A stretch of DNA of 64,000 nucleotides from Paramacrobiotus metropolitanus. Taxonomy: Eukaryota > Tardigrada > Eutardigrada > Parachela > Macrobiotidae. The position numbers and the translations under genes are program-made. Location: assembly GCF_019649055.1 (NCBI RefSeq), contig NW_026570435.1, positions 62,001-126,000 on the forward strand, given 5' to 3'. Under the pieces are notes generated by a model. It was not told the DNA's origin and searched no databases. It saw only the letters and a list, made by a program, of their open reading frames with translations. This document shows positions 48,001 to 61,396 of this stretch, in pieces. The first letter of the stretch is position 1, and every line of letters starts with the position of its first letter.

Positions 48001-51000
48001 CGGGACTTAAACACCGGTTTCACCTTCTGCACGAGATACTGCGGTTCCATTAAAACGCGGGCGAACGGTGTGAAGCGCAGCTGCTTGAAGAGAACGGAGA
48101 TGCCTTTCTCCAGGATGTTGATGGGAGGGATTAGCTCCTTCTTGAATTCTCTCTCCATGTCATCACGGCTTAAGCTCAGCCCGTGGCGCTGAAGAATACG
48201 CGACAGACGCGAACAGCAGTCTTCCTGCAGTACGCGGCTTTTCAGCGTGTGACGCGCCAGTTTCGGTTTGGACGATTTGGATAGGATGTGGTCGTTAACG
48301 GAGGCGATGAGGAAGTACGATGACAGGATGATTTCGTTACGGTGTCGATTGGCGGTCATGGATTTCAGCGCGACGTTGGTGCGGTCTAACGGGTGCAACC
48401 AGGCGTCCACCATTGGGTTAGCAGTGCTCAGGAAATGCCAATCCCATCTGCCGATGTAAGAGAAACTAACGTAACAGAATACATTTTCAGAATCGAACAA
48501 TAGAATCCAAACTGAGAGAAGGTTATTCCCTCTACGTTTGCTGGCGAGATTTACATAAAGGTGGAATAACACTTTTTCGAGGTCACTGCTACAGTATTGG
48601 TTTACTCGTACCAGTAACACATGAGATATATAAGCAAATAGCCGCTGACTACTCTAAGATAAGTATCTAACCGGTCCAATACACAAAATTATGAATTATC
48701 TACATACGTATTAACGGTCTTACCGTATTTTACCAAAAAAAAGTTTGTAACACTGAACTCCATTGAGCGTAACGAGAAAGTTAGAAACCCAACTTCATAT
48801 TAGATGACTTCAAGGTACCCTTAGCTGAGTCACTTCTCTACGATCACATCTTCACAAACCTGGTAAACCCTCGCAACTGGGTGTCAGGAACACTGACGTG
48901 TTCAACCGACAATTTCTTGGACGGAGTAGGACAATTCAACCAGCATCCGCCAATCGTCGCTGACAGTTTGAAAACGATGTCCGGAGAAAAATTCTCTTCC
49001 TCCGGCTCCTCATCGCTTGGATGGGCAATGAAAGTATGGGCGGAACCACCGGAATGACGGCTATCCGTCTCGCCGTCTTTTGCCGCGTCCATTTTTGATG
49101 GCGGTCGAACCACCGGCTCTTCTGGAATCTTCTTGGCTTCGTGAGCCGCTTCCACGACATTATGATCAAGATGTTCGTCGCTTTCCGTGCGGCCGCCACC
49201 TTCAATCCTCACGTCATCGACACCCATCTCCAACACGATAAACCCGGTCTGATCCGTTCCTGAAAAGCAGCAAAACGATGTCAATAACAATAAAGCAACA
49301 CATTTTCATGTCAGTCACGTTAAAAACGCATTTTAAATTTTACAGTAACAATAAACAATTATTAATAAACAGTAAAACACCGTTTCAGCAAATCAGACTG
49401 ACTGTGAACACTACGAATATTCGATGAGACTGTACACTAATGTAACTGGTGTTCCTGACAAAACAAAAGAACTGCATCCGAAAGTGGAACCACCGAGTGG
49501 AAAGTGGAACTACCGAGTGTTGTTAGTCTATTTATTTTAATAAATTACCGATAGCACTGCTAATGTAAAGAAAAAACCCGCCATGAGGTTTTAACGAAAT
49601 TATGAGGCACTGTTTGTATTGCCGCGTGTAACCATGTAGAAGAATTCATTCAGCCAGCACGCCATCTCTCTACGATCACGCTCCACCATGCGAGATTTGA
49701 AAATACCAGCACAATATAACGGTTTGTAGAAACGCTCGATAGCAAGCCTAGTTGCAACTTGCAAGTATCTTCGTACCCTTGATTATTATTCGCTCTTCCC
49801 TGATAGCTTTTATTAAAGAAACACGATAAAATCTGAGATTAATTTCGCTTACCGACTAGGTCTGAGAAAATTTTCTGATAGGGTGATTTCTCATCCACAG
49901 GTGATGCTCTAGGATTATAATCAAACCATGTCCCGGACTTATTCTCGCCGATACACGTAATTCTGGCCTTTCTCCAGATCTCCGAATGGCGCAATCGCCG
50001 CAGCTGGAAATGTGCCGTCTGCACCGACATGGACACCAGACTATCCGTCACCTTGTCGGTTTTGGATTCCGCTCCCACAATATCCGGCAGGTCAAAGATG
50101 CCACTCAGCGGCGATAGCGGTTCGACCGGTGTTTTGCGGTCATGTGGAACCGGCGGGCGACTGACACGACGATCCACATACACCTTGGCGGAATACGTCA
50201 CCTGGCGGCGCCGCACATACACTGCTGACAGGGAACGCAGGCTGCCAGCGAAGACCGAGACGCAGATTAAATCGCGGGGATTCTCCAGCGCTTTAGGCTC
50301 CACCACCTCCTCAACAATGCCGCATTGTAAAGTGACCAAATTTATCTGAAATAAATACTTTCTCAGAAGTTCTGCGGGAAACGTAACAAAAAAACAGCAG
50401 ATGGCCGTTTATGAACCTTTACCAAACAGCGAAATCAATCAACACCGATTTTAACGTGGAACGAAGGCTGTCAATTTCGCTGTTTTACTAAATTTTTGGT
50501 TTATTTATCTCACGTTTTTGTTAAAATTATCTGTCGGCAACTTAAATAAGTATGCACAGTCGGCATAGGTGTACTTACTTAAAAAAGGTAAGAAAAAACA
50601 GTACGAATGATTTACCTGGTCCATATTTATGTTGAACTGTTCATGCACAAACTTCCGCTCCACCCAAGGTTGATCTCCGAACAAAAGCCACCCGCCGTCG
50701 GCGATGGCGCTGCTTTCACGGGATTCATAGGAACCGTTAACAAATCGGGCCTGGGTGTACTGGTGGACTCGGCGGCGCTCTGCATGCCGCTGGGCTTGTC
50801 CGCATCACGCGACAGAAGTGCACGAAATCGCCGGGCTTCGGCTATAACCGGTGTTTCGTTGGGCTTTTGATGGAGGTTTTCGAAGATTTTCGCCACCATG
50901 ATCTTGTCCATGTCAAATCGATGTAATGCTTTTGCTTTCGATACACACGCGTTGTACATTCCGTTTAAGAAGGACACCGGACGCAGTTCGGAAATGTGCT

Positions 51001-54000
51001 GATCCAGGGAATGAATCATCCTACAGAAACATATTTACAGCGTATAAAATTAAAGTGCCCGTTAAATTTAATAAGATACGCTTACGGTAGCAAAGCATCG
51101 CACGAAATAGGCGTAACCATCAGATCAGTGTTGCCAACAATATTGATGGTCACTTTGGCAGGTCCTTTCACATTCGACAAATCCTTGTCCGACCCTGTTG
51201 CAATAAAAAACAGAAAACTGAATCAAAAACGACTCAATAAAGTGGATAAAACTGCAGAATAAAACCAACTGAATTAAGGATGCAACGTTAAAGAGAGCTG
51301 GCTCAACGGAAACAAAAGATTTCAGTAATCTTTTTAGAGAATAAAAGTACCGCAAGCATTAATGTTTGTGCTTAAAACTATCAGAAAATAACGCCAACAG
51401 AGGCACTATTACAGAAAAGTTCGAAATCTGAATAACGAACTTTAGTTCTGCATATCCATAAATTCGTTATGATTATATAAACAAAAAGCACATTCTGATT
51501 AGAGTAATTATACCCGATTCGAGCATAACCTTTACATACCGAACGCAACAAAACGAGATCCGGCAGACAACTGCGACGACTGACTCCTGTAGTGCCTTGG
51601 CACTTTCAGTTTTCCTAGTTTTCCATACCCTCCCTGCTTCGGGCGGAACGCCGTTGATACATCCAGTCCACCCTTAACTTTCTCCAAATTCGGCAAGTAA
51701 AAGGAGAACTTTGGCGACGCATCGCCTGAACTAGTCGAACTCCCTCCAATCGTCACATTGATCACACTCCGCTGCCATAACGGAATTTGTGGCACATACC
51801 CCGCCATTAACAGCGGCGATTCATGGGTCTTCTTGGAAAACTGTGCGTGCAGATTCACCGGGAAGTTGGATACAGTTATAGGCACCGGTGCCTGATCCGG
51901 CGCCATGGAAATGGTGGAAATGGTCACCTGCGACAGCGCTGCGACGGACACCTTATCCATATCTTTCATCACATCCTTTTCGTTGGAATCATCGTCTTCT
52001 CGGTGATTTTCCGCGGCGGAGTAATAGCTATCCATGGATCCGACAGATGGTCGGCGGCGATCAGGTATCCAAGCGGTTCTCCGCTCTTTCGTCGGACTAA
52101 TCGACGTATTCTCAACGAGAACTCGTGGCGATGCGAAACTGCTCACTCGGGAGCGCGGCTGCTCTCTGCTAGCGAATTTAGCTAACAGCGTTTCCAGCGA
52201 GACAATATCCAGGGGAGAATAGATATCGGCCACGTCAAAAATCCTCTGCCCAATTTCTAATCCGGGCTCATTGGCGAAACTGGTCATGTCGACGACCGCG
52301 ATCAGACCTTTCCACGTCGCTGCGGTGAAATCCCGCCCGAAAAATTCCGATCCACCGACGCATGCGCAGCGTGTGGGTTTTCCGGCCGGTGCATCCCACA
52401 GGAAATTCAGGCGATGGGAATTACTGTCGTGTTCGCGAAGAAATTGTATCTGGCGCTCGTTGTTGGAGCTGTCGGCTAATTGGGATGCAAGATCAATCTG
52501 CAGGACACCGAGTTTGACACTAGTCGCTTCCATCCAGACATCCTGATCAGCGAGTGGTGTAACGTGTGACCAGATGAATTGTCGAACGGCAATACTGGGA
52601 ACGATCACAGATAGACCGCCTTCGTGCTCTGGAGAACGGAGATTGCACGTCGATAACCATACCGGCTCCACCTAAAATTGTACTCATACATTACATACGA
52701 AAAAGGGAAAACGAAGTCGATCAACAAAAACGAATCGATTACAAAAAGTCCGTAATCAAACCATACACCGAAAAATTAACGGAAAATCAGGAACATGTGA
52801 ACCTTCAGTACAATATTACCTGAAGAAGAACAAACGAGTCATTGTCCACGAGATACAACTGGAAAGAGTCGATGGAGAATCTAGTCATCCTGTACTTGAT
52901 CTCCTCGAATTGTGGGCATAAAGTGGACGTATTGGACTGAGGACACAGTGGCTGCATCAGCCCATGAATACAAGTATGGAGAACTTCCGGATTTTGATAA
53001 TCGTCCTCCGTGTCATCAACAGTCAATGCTAACGCTTCCAGGCACTTGGAAATAACAACCAGCTGCAAAAATCGGAAATAACTCACTGTACTGCTGCTAT
53101 AAAAAATCAAACTATTACGATTTCAGCTGCTGCCTTGAAAGGAAGCCGCACTAACAAATTATGCCATGATCAGGATTACGTCAAGAAAACACGTTAACTT
53201 TATCGAAGGTCCCATGTACGTCACACTACGATACTCCATACTATTCAACAGTGTCCATACAAAACATTGCACGAAGTACCTTACCACATTTAAATATATT
53301 ATAATTATTTAAATTGGCAAGTTTAATTGTATAACATCTCGGTGCACAGCAGCATCTGCAGTTCAGGCGTCAGTAAGCTTCAAAAATTGCGAATGAAATA
53401 AAATACAGGTAGCCGTAATTATTTCGTGCATACAGTAATGCGACCGAGTGTTATCTTAAAGGCGTTTACGGAAAGACGTTCACATGTATTACCTGTGGCA
53501 GTGATGCTCGGATGACAGCATCTCCAACTTGAATATCCAACAACCACGCATATTCACAAGTTTCTTCAACCGGGAGGCACTCCGTAATCAGAAAACATGG
53601 CGTGTCCGCGAACCTGAACGAAAGACACCAAAGCCTGTCCACTGCGCATGGGATCGGCGTATGCATCCGGCGGCTGCCAGTCGGCAATGTCCATGACGAC
53701 GGGATGCACCACCACTTGCAACGTGGTCTCCTCGTACTGCTTCAGCACTTCCAGACTGACTTTCTTGGCGAACACACGCGGACACGGCGGGTCGGCACCT
53801 TCCGAAGGAATCAGCAGATGCGCGGTAGTATCGTTGAAGTTGCCGACGACGTTAACATCCAAAGGACGGGAGCGTTCCGTCGGAAGGTTGTTTTGGAAGA
53901 TGGCTACGGATTTCCGGAGTAAGGCTTCCAGGCGGTGTGTGACGCTGGTCTCCATGGAGTTCGGTTCTTGGGATGCACCGAAATAATTCTCTTTGGCGTT

Positions 54001-57000
54001 GTACAGGCACTTAATGAACGAACCGGTCACCAGCATTTGGCAAGATCCGATCGACATTTCCAGTTCCATCACATCCGGCTCTTTATCGTCTTTTCTTGGC
54101 TCACTGAAAACCGTAAGTTGTAATTGAACAAGAAACAGTTGTTATCGGAAAACTGCAAAACATTCCTTATAAAAATATGGGGTCATCTGACATTTAGAGT
54201 GATATATTTTATTCAAAATTTCGGTAATCTTGTTCGAACGATAACAGAAACAGCAACTTGGACTATGCTATCCCAGTTTAAAAGTAATCCATGTTCAAGA
54301 CGCACATACCGTGAAACTTCTGCAGGAGCGGCATAGGGAGTATTATGAAAACAGTAATTCAGTCCCAGACTGAAATCCTCCACGCTCCACGTGTGACACC
54401 AAGCAGTCCCCGGCAGCATCACCTCCCGAAAGGCTCTGGGTATTTCCGCTTTCCCCGACATCTTCTCTCCCGATAACGTCTCCACATTTGCTTTCTGGTA
54501 CAAAGACGTTATGGTATAATACTGCGTATGACATTCCGGAAAGAATAGGCGCACATCCACATGGGATGCGGATAATTTGAAAGGAAATTCTGATAAGGCC
54601 ACCATAAACTCCAACATATTCAGAGTAAAGGCTAGATTCAGCTGCGGTCCACCAAATACGGTGTAGTAGTTTTCCAGACCGGTTTTCGTACAGTCAATCC
54701 AGTTGAACTGGTTGGTATACGTGATGAGATCGAATCCGTTGAAATTCATATTGATGGTCACGTAGAATGGGATGAATTTGAGCAAATCCGGTCGGTCCGA
54801 TCCGGAAGTCCAATCGTGAATTACGCCGTTGATCATGTGTTTATGCTCGTATAGAAAAAACACCTGTAAAGAAAAAATTACTTTTCCAATATTATTTTCC
54901 TGTTATCACGTATTGGTGCGTAATTGAACGGGTAAAATTTGAGGTAAACGGTAAGCCTGAATATCATCCCGGGCCCACGTACTACCACATGCTACACTAG
55001 TCAGTTATATGCAAATGTTGCAAGATCCAACGGGTGAATTAAAAGTTTAAACTGACCATGAGCTTTTCATCCTGCTGTTGGTCGACGCTTACTGTACGGC
55101 AACAAGTAGGTAATTCACCAGATAATAGTTTGGCTGCGTACAGGGTACATAGGCATGCGGCAAATTCATAAATTTTCTGCACACCTTTTTTCAAAATAAA
55201 TAAATATTCTCGCACATAATCATTATTCGCATTAATTCCGGTCTTAATCCCGGTCAAATTTATCTCGTACCTTGTTTCTGTCTCATACGCTTTACGCAAA
55301 ATAGATGGAGATCTGCTGCTATCACAAATACATGAAAAGGTCACCAACTACAGGAGCAACCTTTCTTACCGAGGCGTTCGTCCAAGCAAAATCCAAGTTC
55401 CAGTACTGTGGCCCATGATGCACGCGAGAATACCGCAGCACCATATTCATGTTCATTTCATCAGCTTCCAGGAGATTTTTGGCAGTCAGTGACGTCACTC
55501 CACGCAGATGTTTGGCGCGCAAGTTAACATGCGTCTCGAAGCCATCTTCACGGTACACATAGGGAATGGTAAACTGGAATTCCGTTCCGGGATCACAGCT
55601 AACAATGAACTTTTGCACCTGGTCCTGGTCATTGACGAGGTACAATGTGCAATAAACACTGGCTTTCGTGACGATCTGCAGATCGAATCCTTTGTATGTG
55701 CGTTTAGCAACCGTGTTGGTCACCGGAAGTTCCGAGCGAATCGGCGGGAACAGAGCCCGATGCATTTCCGCTCTAAAAAATAACGAAATTCAGAACAATC
55801 ACAAGAAGCACAAATCAAACACCGGACTACTTTCCGTTTTCTATAAACTGGTAACAAAATAAAAAAATCGTAACCGCGCTGTACATATATCAATGTAATT
55901 ACTTGTATTACTGCGCTTCGCAAAATCGTTTTGTTAAAAAAGGTGAAAAATTATTGTTTTGTTTTCGAAAAAAGGTGATAATATATAAATCAAAAGAAAA
56001 AACATGTTGTATTTATTTTAAGTACATGTTTCACCTCCTCGCATCGATCCAACCGCCATACACGATATCGGTTCGCCCAACAAGAGTCAATTCAGTGGAC
56101 CACTTCATCAGCTGCTCGGACATATCCGGTCGGTTTTCAAGCAATACGGTAATAATGTCTGTGGGATTATCCACATGATACCGGTTAATCTGTACGGCTT
56201 CTGTCGAGAAAAACTTCAATTTTCCTTTTCGATCTGACCGGTCGTACGGGCATCTGCAAGAAACCATTAGGTACAATGAAACCGAAACCAAAGAAACGCT
56301 AATCGTTATCACTTAAAAAATAATTCTGATGCCAAGGGATCAAAACCATTTATCATTAGCAGAAAAAAAACAAGATCCAACTTTTCCACAAATTAATGCT
56401 TTCAGAAAGTTTAACAATTCCGAGAGATTTCCCCGACTATTGCCACTACACTACTCGTGCTAACTTGTGTTAACAAATCAACCAAACCAAACTTTATACC
56501 GTAAACTGCTTACGACAGGATCAACAAGGTGTAGATACCGCAGAAGTAAAAATAATACGTAAAATACCATCAAAAGCAGCAATCAGGTTAACGAAAAACC
56601 TTGTCATGAAAGCAGAAAAAAAATACACTGTTAATACTTGATACATTGCAGAAAATATTTACGTAGGCAGGACGTTTAACGTAACTTACGTAGGCACTTC
56701 ACCAGGATAATCGGGATTACTCTGAAAAGCCGCTTCCACATTCTTCATACTTCCGGTTATCACAGTAGCAAAAGGATCAATTTCCAGGGTAGCTGCTTCA
56801 TACGTCATGCAGAGGGAAGCTGACGATCCGCCAACCACCAAGGAGTACGCAGAACGAAAATTTCCCAAAACAACGCGAAACTAATGAAACCAAAGAGCAG
56901 ATATTGCGAAAATCCAACACACCACAACCAGCCGAAGCAAAAACTAACCATGTTCAACTTAATATCCACAACGGCGAAAAGGTTTCGCAGATTAGCCCAG

Positions 57001-58467
57001 CCGTTAATCTTCTCAGCGTTGGATACTTTTGGTGCTTCACACCTGCAAACACGTTTGTGGTATGAAAGCCAGTCGCGGTGCAACAAAAATAAAACCAATG
57101 ACATATGCACCGAAATATGTTTCATCAACTTTGTAGAACAACGGAAAAGAAAACTAAGTGGCTAAACATCCGGTTTAATTCGTTTTTTTGCGCATCTTAG
57201 TCGTAATGCCAAAGTTATTCTCTCCTCTCTGCAAAAACTACTTCAAACTTTTTTTAAATAATCAATTCCCTAACTCCCTTACGGCCAGCATACTTGGTTT
57301 TTTCTGCCACATTCTCCGGCATTGCATGCCCGTAGTATCGTTCGTAGAGTTCCCTTTCGTATTCTTTGCGTATCTGGATGATCTCCGCCACCGGCTCAGT
57401 GCGATTGTAATAATACACTTCCAAGCCATACAAATGTATGAACAACCGATGGGAATCCATCCTAAATTCTAAGACAGACACATCGTGTGCCCTCAAAATA
57501 ATACCATTTTTAAACATTAAAATCCTGTGCGCAAAAACAAACAGTAGCACCATACAACACGAGTAGCAACAGTAGTCACAATACGCATTAAGAACGTTAT
57601 TTCTTATCTCCGCAAACGATTCCCGCATCCACACTGCTCGTTTTTGTTAAACATACCAGGCAGTTGTTTAACTTTATATGGCATCCAGTAGCGGAACCAA
57701 ATGTATCCATCATACACCAAAATGCTGAAATCCTCATTAATATACCGCACATTCCTGAAGGCCAATCTGCCGGAAACCACTCCCACTTTCAATGAACCTG
57801 CAATCGACTGTCTATAAGCAAAATACAGCAACCACAACAAATCCCCTGCCATTTGGCATTTACCAAACTATCAAAAGATTATTAGCCGCCAGTCCAGTCA
57901 ACGGTTCATGATAAATATTATCATCCCGTACGAAAAACGCAAATAAACTTAAATTCAACATTAGTAACAGTGAAAACGAAAGGCAGCAGGAAACTGGAAA
58001 GTACGCGAATGATCATCAAAAGTTAATTCAAAAATCAAAACATTGGAATATCGTTGCAAAACTTTTAAACGAACCAAATCTAATACGATCCAATTAGCTT
58101 CACTAAGCCGTTAGAAATAATCGCACGCCAGAGACAGAGATTCTCTACCTTTCGAAAACTTACCAATACTCAATTCGCCAAGGCCTCTGCGCTTCAAATA
58201 CTGATTCAGAATAAACCCAATCACAGCGCCCACCACGCGCGAATGAAAGCACGAGCCGTAGATCATCCAGATGAACACGATACTCAGCGCACACAGCAGC
58301 CATGCGAAATTGGAATCAATGGGCATGTTCTCGAAGGGATTCTCGAAAACACTGGCCGTCGTGTTCCCGTCCATTTGGTCGCTGGTAGTGGACGAGAGAG
58401 CGGAGGAGATCGTGCTCAGCACCAGCGTGCTGGCCGTCGTTGCTTCGGTGGATGCTGTCGTAGCCAT
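36024..58467 (-). CDS. BLTP1: Bridge-like lipid transfer protein 1 (Tweek / KIAA1109 family)
   Basis: The start ATG is at 58467 and the stop at 36024, with about 38-40 coding blocks adding to roughly 4,300-4,400 residues (human about 5,000). Exon 1 (58467-58164) has a Thr/Ser-rich N-terminus, then one membrane helix (WLLCALSIVFIWMIYG) and LNQYLKRRGLGELSIG. Exon 2 (57797-57657) has SLKVGVVSGRLAFRNVRYI then EDFSILVYDGYIWFRYW, the hallmark N-terminal lipid-bridge start. Further family blocks are SNPDYPGEVP (56.7 kb) and TNQFNWIDC (54.7 kb). Large exons lie at about 52672-51538 and 44476-43560. The last exons (36509-36225, 36086-36024) join in phase and end VNWRF. The family makes a long hydrophobic groove that moves phospholipids between the ER and other membranes. 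It is the best-preserved large gene here and no break was noticed. Several internal splice sites were not resolved by eye. Confidence 0.9.
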
Positions 58468-59139
58468 TACAGCGCGGCCGATGGACTTGCTAACCGATTT
58501 CGGGATAATGGCGCATTCTCCAGAAGATAACACCTAATCTGCATTCGTTTAGCCTATCTGTCTGTGGGTAGAATTCACAAAATGCAAAGTATCGAGATAA
58601 TGTGGAAGAAATTAAAAAATTGCAGCTTGCTGCTTGCAGTTGCTAACTTTGATCTGCCAGAACTTGGACCGGAAATGCATGCGAAAATAATGCGGAAGTC
58701 TGAATACGTAGTTATGAAGACCGCCGTATCCGAGCGGCTGGTTGCGGCTGCAAAAATGATTTTGCAAAGCTCAAAATACGAGCACTGGGTGACTGGTATT
58801 ATTGTTGACAGTTTACTTGTGATTTCAACTTTTCTAGTTTCTACACATCTGACGTTGTCATGATTATTTGAACAGATTTTTATGATCTGATGATTCTGAT
58901 CTTTTTGACAAATTCACACCCAAGTGAACTAGCCCTAATGTGTATGTAAGATGTGTCTGATTTCTAGTTTCGCTCGCAGTTGCAGTGAACTTGTCATCTT
59001 CAGTGTGTAGAGTTACCTGTAGAGTAGTGTTTGCGAATGTTTATGATAAACAGTTTAACGTAGGAGTTTGAACGTTTTCGCAGTTCACTCATCTCCCTAT
59101 CAGTTTATTGCGTGTGGACGTCGTGGAAAACTAGAAATC
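58468..59139. promoter_or_regulatory. Divergent upstream region of BLTP1 and the PAW gene
   Basis: 672 bp between two divergently transcribed start codons. An acceptor-like TTAG directly before 58533 leaves open a 5' non-coding exon for BLTP1. A plus-strand frame (58582-58863, about 93 codons, KLKNCSLLLAVANFDLPELG) has no recognised family and may be chance. Confidence 0.35.
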
Positions 59140-60116
59140 ATGTCGTTCATTTTTCCTGCTGATCATTTCCCCATCTTTAACGCCATTGCCGTGCCAGGCA
59201 TACCCCCCGAAGAGTTTGGCCCGCCGCTGTGCTGTAATCCGTACTCCGCGCTGTATAAACGAGCCGTGTCTGGGATCGAGGGTGGCGCCCGTGGCGGATA
59301 TGAGTTTGTCCCAAAAGACGAAGAAATCAGCCAGAAACGCATGGAAGTGCTGTACAATGTAGTGGACGATGCCTATGTGCGCAGGGTGCGCGGTAACAAG
59401 AAGTCCAAATCGGAATGGAAAAACGGTGTATGGAGATGCTGCAATGTGGATAGAAAGGTGGAGCACGACTGGGGAATGGCTTACTTGGCACGAAAAGATA
59501 TCGATCTAGATGAAAGTGCACCGCAGTATCGTCAGGAATGGAAAAGCGCAGATCCTGGAAAACAGGGCAGCTTTCTGAAGGGTGTTATAGAATGGAGATT
59601 TAATCTGCGAAAAGCTGGTGAGCTGATATTTTCTTCAAGTGTTCAAACTTCAGCCACTTGAAAAATTAGTCTGTTACAGTGTTACTAGTTTTTTTCGTAG
59701 GATTGTTTTTCTGTACTTATTTTTATTTTGCATGTTTTTACCTTTTTATGTTCTGAAGAGCAATGTGACTTAAAGGCTACATTTTTACGTTTTGAATTTA
59801 ATTTTTTGCAGGACTTAGAGTCAAGAATCTCGAACTGCGCGTGCCGTATAAAGTGTATCGCGATGGGGACGTGGTGGTTACTGTATGTTCGCGTGATGAT
59901 TACACTGTGCTCCTCGATTCTCAAACCTTGAAATCCGTCCCGCGAGCGGTAGGATGGGATGATTTTGTCATACGGGCCGAATTGTCCGGCGTCCAAGGAA
60001 TCGCATATCAAAACGCACAACTATTCCGACAGCCTCTGAAGACTGATCGCATGAATGAAGAGTGGAAGCATCCCTTTAAAGTGGTTATTGAGATGGAAGA
60101 AGCACAGAGCTCATAA
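59140..60116 (+). CDS. PAW-domain protein (peptide:N-glycanase C-terminal domain, standalone)
   Basis: Two exons (59140-59617, 59812-60116) join in phase to give 260 residues. From about residue 60 the sequence follows the NGLY1 C-terminal region: YEFVPKDEEISQKRMEVLYN, GVWRCCNVDRKVEHDWGMAY LARK (the W-x3-D-RKVE-DW-x-AYLARK core), a FNLRKAGLRVKNLEL strand, and the terminal GIAYQNAQLFRQPL. In NGLY1 this PAW domain binds mannose chains of misfolded glycoproteins. The transglutaminase-like catalytic core and the PUB domain are absent, and the first 60 residues are unfamiliar. The PAW name itself records its presence in PNGases and other worm proteins, so standalone forms are known. An AATAAA at 60287 may end the transcript. 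Probably cytosolic; the role is inferred as glycan binding. Confidence 0.85.
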
Positions 60117-60594
60117 AAGCCTTTCTGTTGATATATTGATATATTCCTATTTTTCGTGGTGTTTTATTGATTAGCCTTAGAATGCACAGCGGTTTAGTCA
60201 CTTTAGTGCAAAATGTTTTTGTTACAATAATTAAGAAGCAATGATTCATCATGTGAAATTTATTTCGCGTGATGAAAGAAGAACTCAATAAAACAAAGGC
60301 AAGTAAGTAAAACTTGTGTAAAATGGTCACTTGCGTAAAATGTTCCTTAAAAATCACAGAATTACTTATTAGCACATAACCATCCATACAAAATAAAAGC
60401 GCAAAACAATTCAGAAAAAAATTACAAAATGAAAACTCAATTATTATTGAAACAATGGTACATATACTCGGCGACTCGCTGTTCGATCTGCAAAAATCGA
60501 AGCAAAGCGTGGACCTGAAATTCGTACGTAAAATGATGCGGAAATCCATCAATCATGCAGTGCGGAAAACAATTAATGTTTTAAACAGCAATGG
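60117..60594. other. Convergent 3' region
   Basis: Shared 3' flank of the PAW gene (+) and the deaminase (-). A plus-strand open frame at 60455-60694 overlaps the deaminase 3' end in antisense and is not called. Confidence 0.45.
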
Positions 60595-61023
60595 TTACGT
60601 TCCTACGCCGGAATATTTCAAAGGCAGTAAATCCATCATCTTGCATTTGAGCAGTTTGCCATTCTCCAACAGAATCACGTCGATATCCTTCTGATAATCC
60701 GTCAGTAATTCGCGGCACATTCCGCACGGAGAGCACACGTTGACTTTTCCATCGTCCTGGTGTAGTGCAGCCACAATCGCATCGAATTCCGTTTCGCCCT
60801 CGGAGATAGCTTTGCCCAGAACGATGGCTTCCGCGCATACCGCGATTCTCCCGATACCCGCTTCCAGATGTACAGCTGTGTACAACTTTCCGGATTTCGT
60901 CCGCAGAGCTGCTCCGACTGCATGGAAATTAGGCTTGAAGAGTATTTCAATAATGTCGATAGATGCCTGGGCCAGTTCCTCGTCAGCTGGTGTAACGGTT
61001 AATGGAGTTATACCGCCAATCAT
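60595..61023 (-). CDS. Cytidine deaminase-like protein, intronless, bacterial type
   Basis: One uninterrupted frame of 142 codons from ATG at 61023. The zinc site is clear: Cys63-Ala-Glu65 (AVCAEAIVLGKAISEG) and Cys100-x2-Cys103 (SPCGMCRELL), with Glu65 as the proton shuttle. The N-terminal strand (FHAVGAALRTKSGKLYTAVH) fits the small CDA/blasticidin-deaminase type. The product would hydrolyse cytidine or deoxycytidine to the uridine form in pyrimidine salvage. The set VGAALRTKSGK, AVHLEA and CGMCREL reads more like bacterial than animal cytidine deaminases as I know them. With no intron in an intron-rich neighbourhood, horizontal transfer is plausible. The end (LLPLKYSGVGT) is complete. Confidence 0.88.
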   Translation of the reverse strand: MIGGITPLTVTPADEELAQASIDIIEILFKPNFHAVGAALRTKSGKLYTAVHLEAGIGRIAVCAEAIVLGKAISEGETEFDAIVAALHQDDGKVNVCSPCGMCRELLTDYQKDIDVILLENGKLLKCKMMDLLPLKYSGVGT

Positions 61024-61396
61024 GGTGCATCCCGGTGGTCTTACTAATAATTAATATCGTACGATATTTTCTATGGATACAATCATCAGTAACAGAAAAC
61101 ACAAAACAACAGGCAAAAACAGCTGATCCATTGTCACGCTCTGGCAGTCGAATGAATGGACTGAGACTGCAGTCAAATTGAGTCAATGCACACTCACAGT
61201 GCGAATTTTGAATCAACATCGGTTAAACCGTCCGCCAGAAACCGGCGGCTACGTAGTACGTACGCGTGTAAGAATGTTGTTCGGTAAAGTGTAAACTGTT
61301 TATTTTATGACGATTCAGGATTTTTCCCTTTGGAACTGTTTTTCTGTTCTGGTGTTGTTCGGAATATTTAGTAAGAAATCGGATCCATGACTCCCA
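61024..61396. other. Intergenic between deaminase and receptor copy E
   Basis: 373 bp between divergent starts, with no gene seen. It presumably contains both promoters. Confidence 0.4.

Noticed and set aside
58582-58863. Small plus-strand gene in the BLTP1/PAW divergent region
   Set aside because: No family, no second copy and no splice support; kept only as a note.
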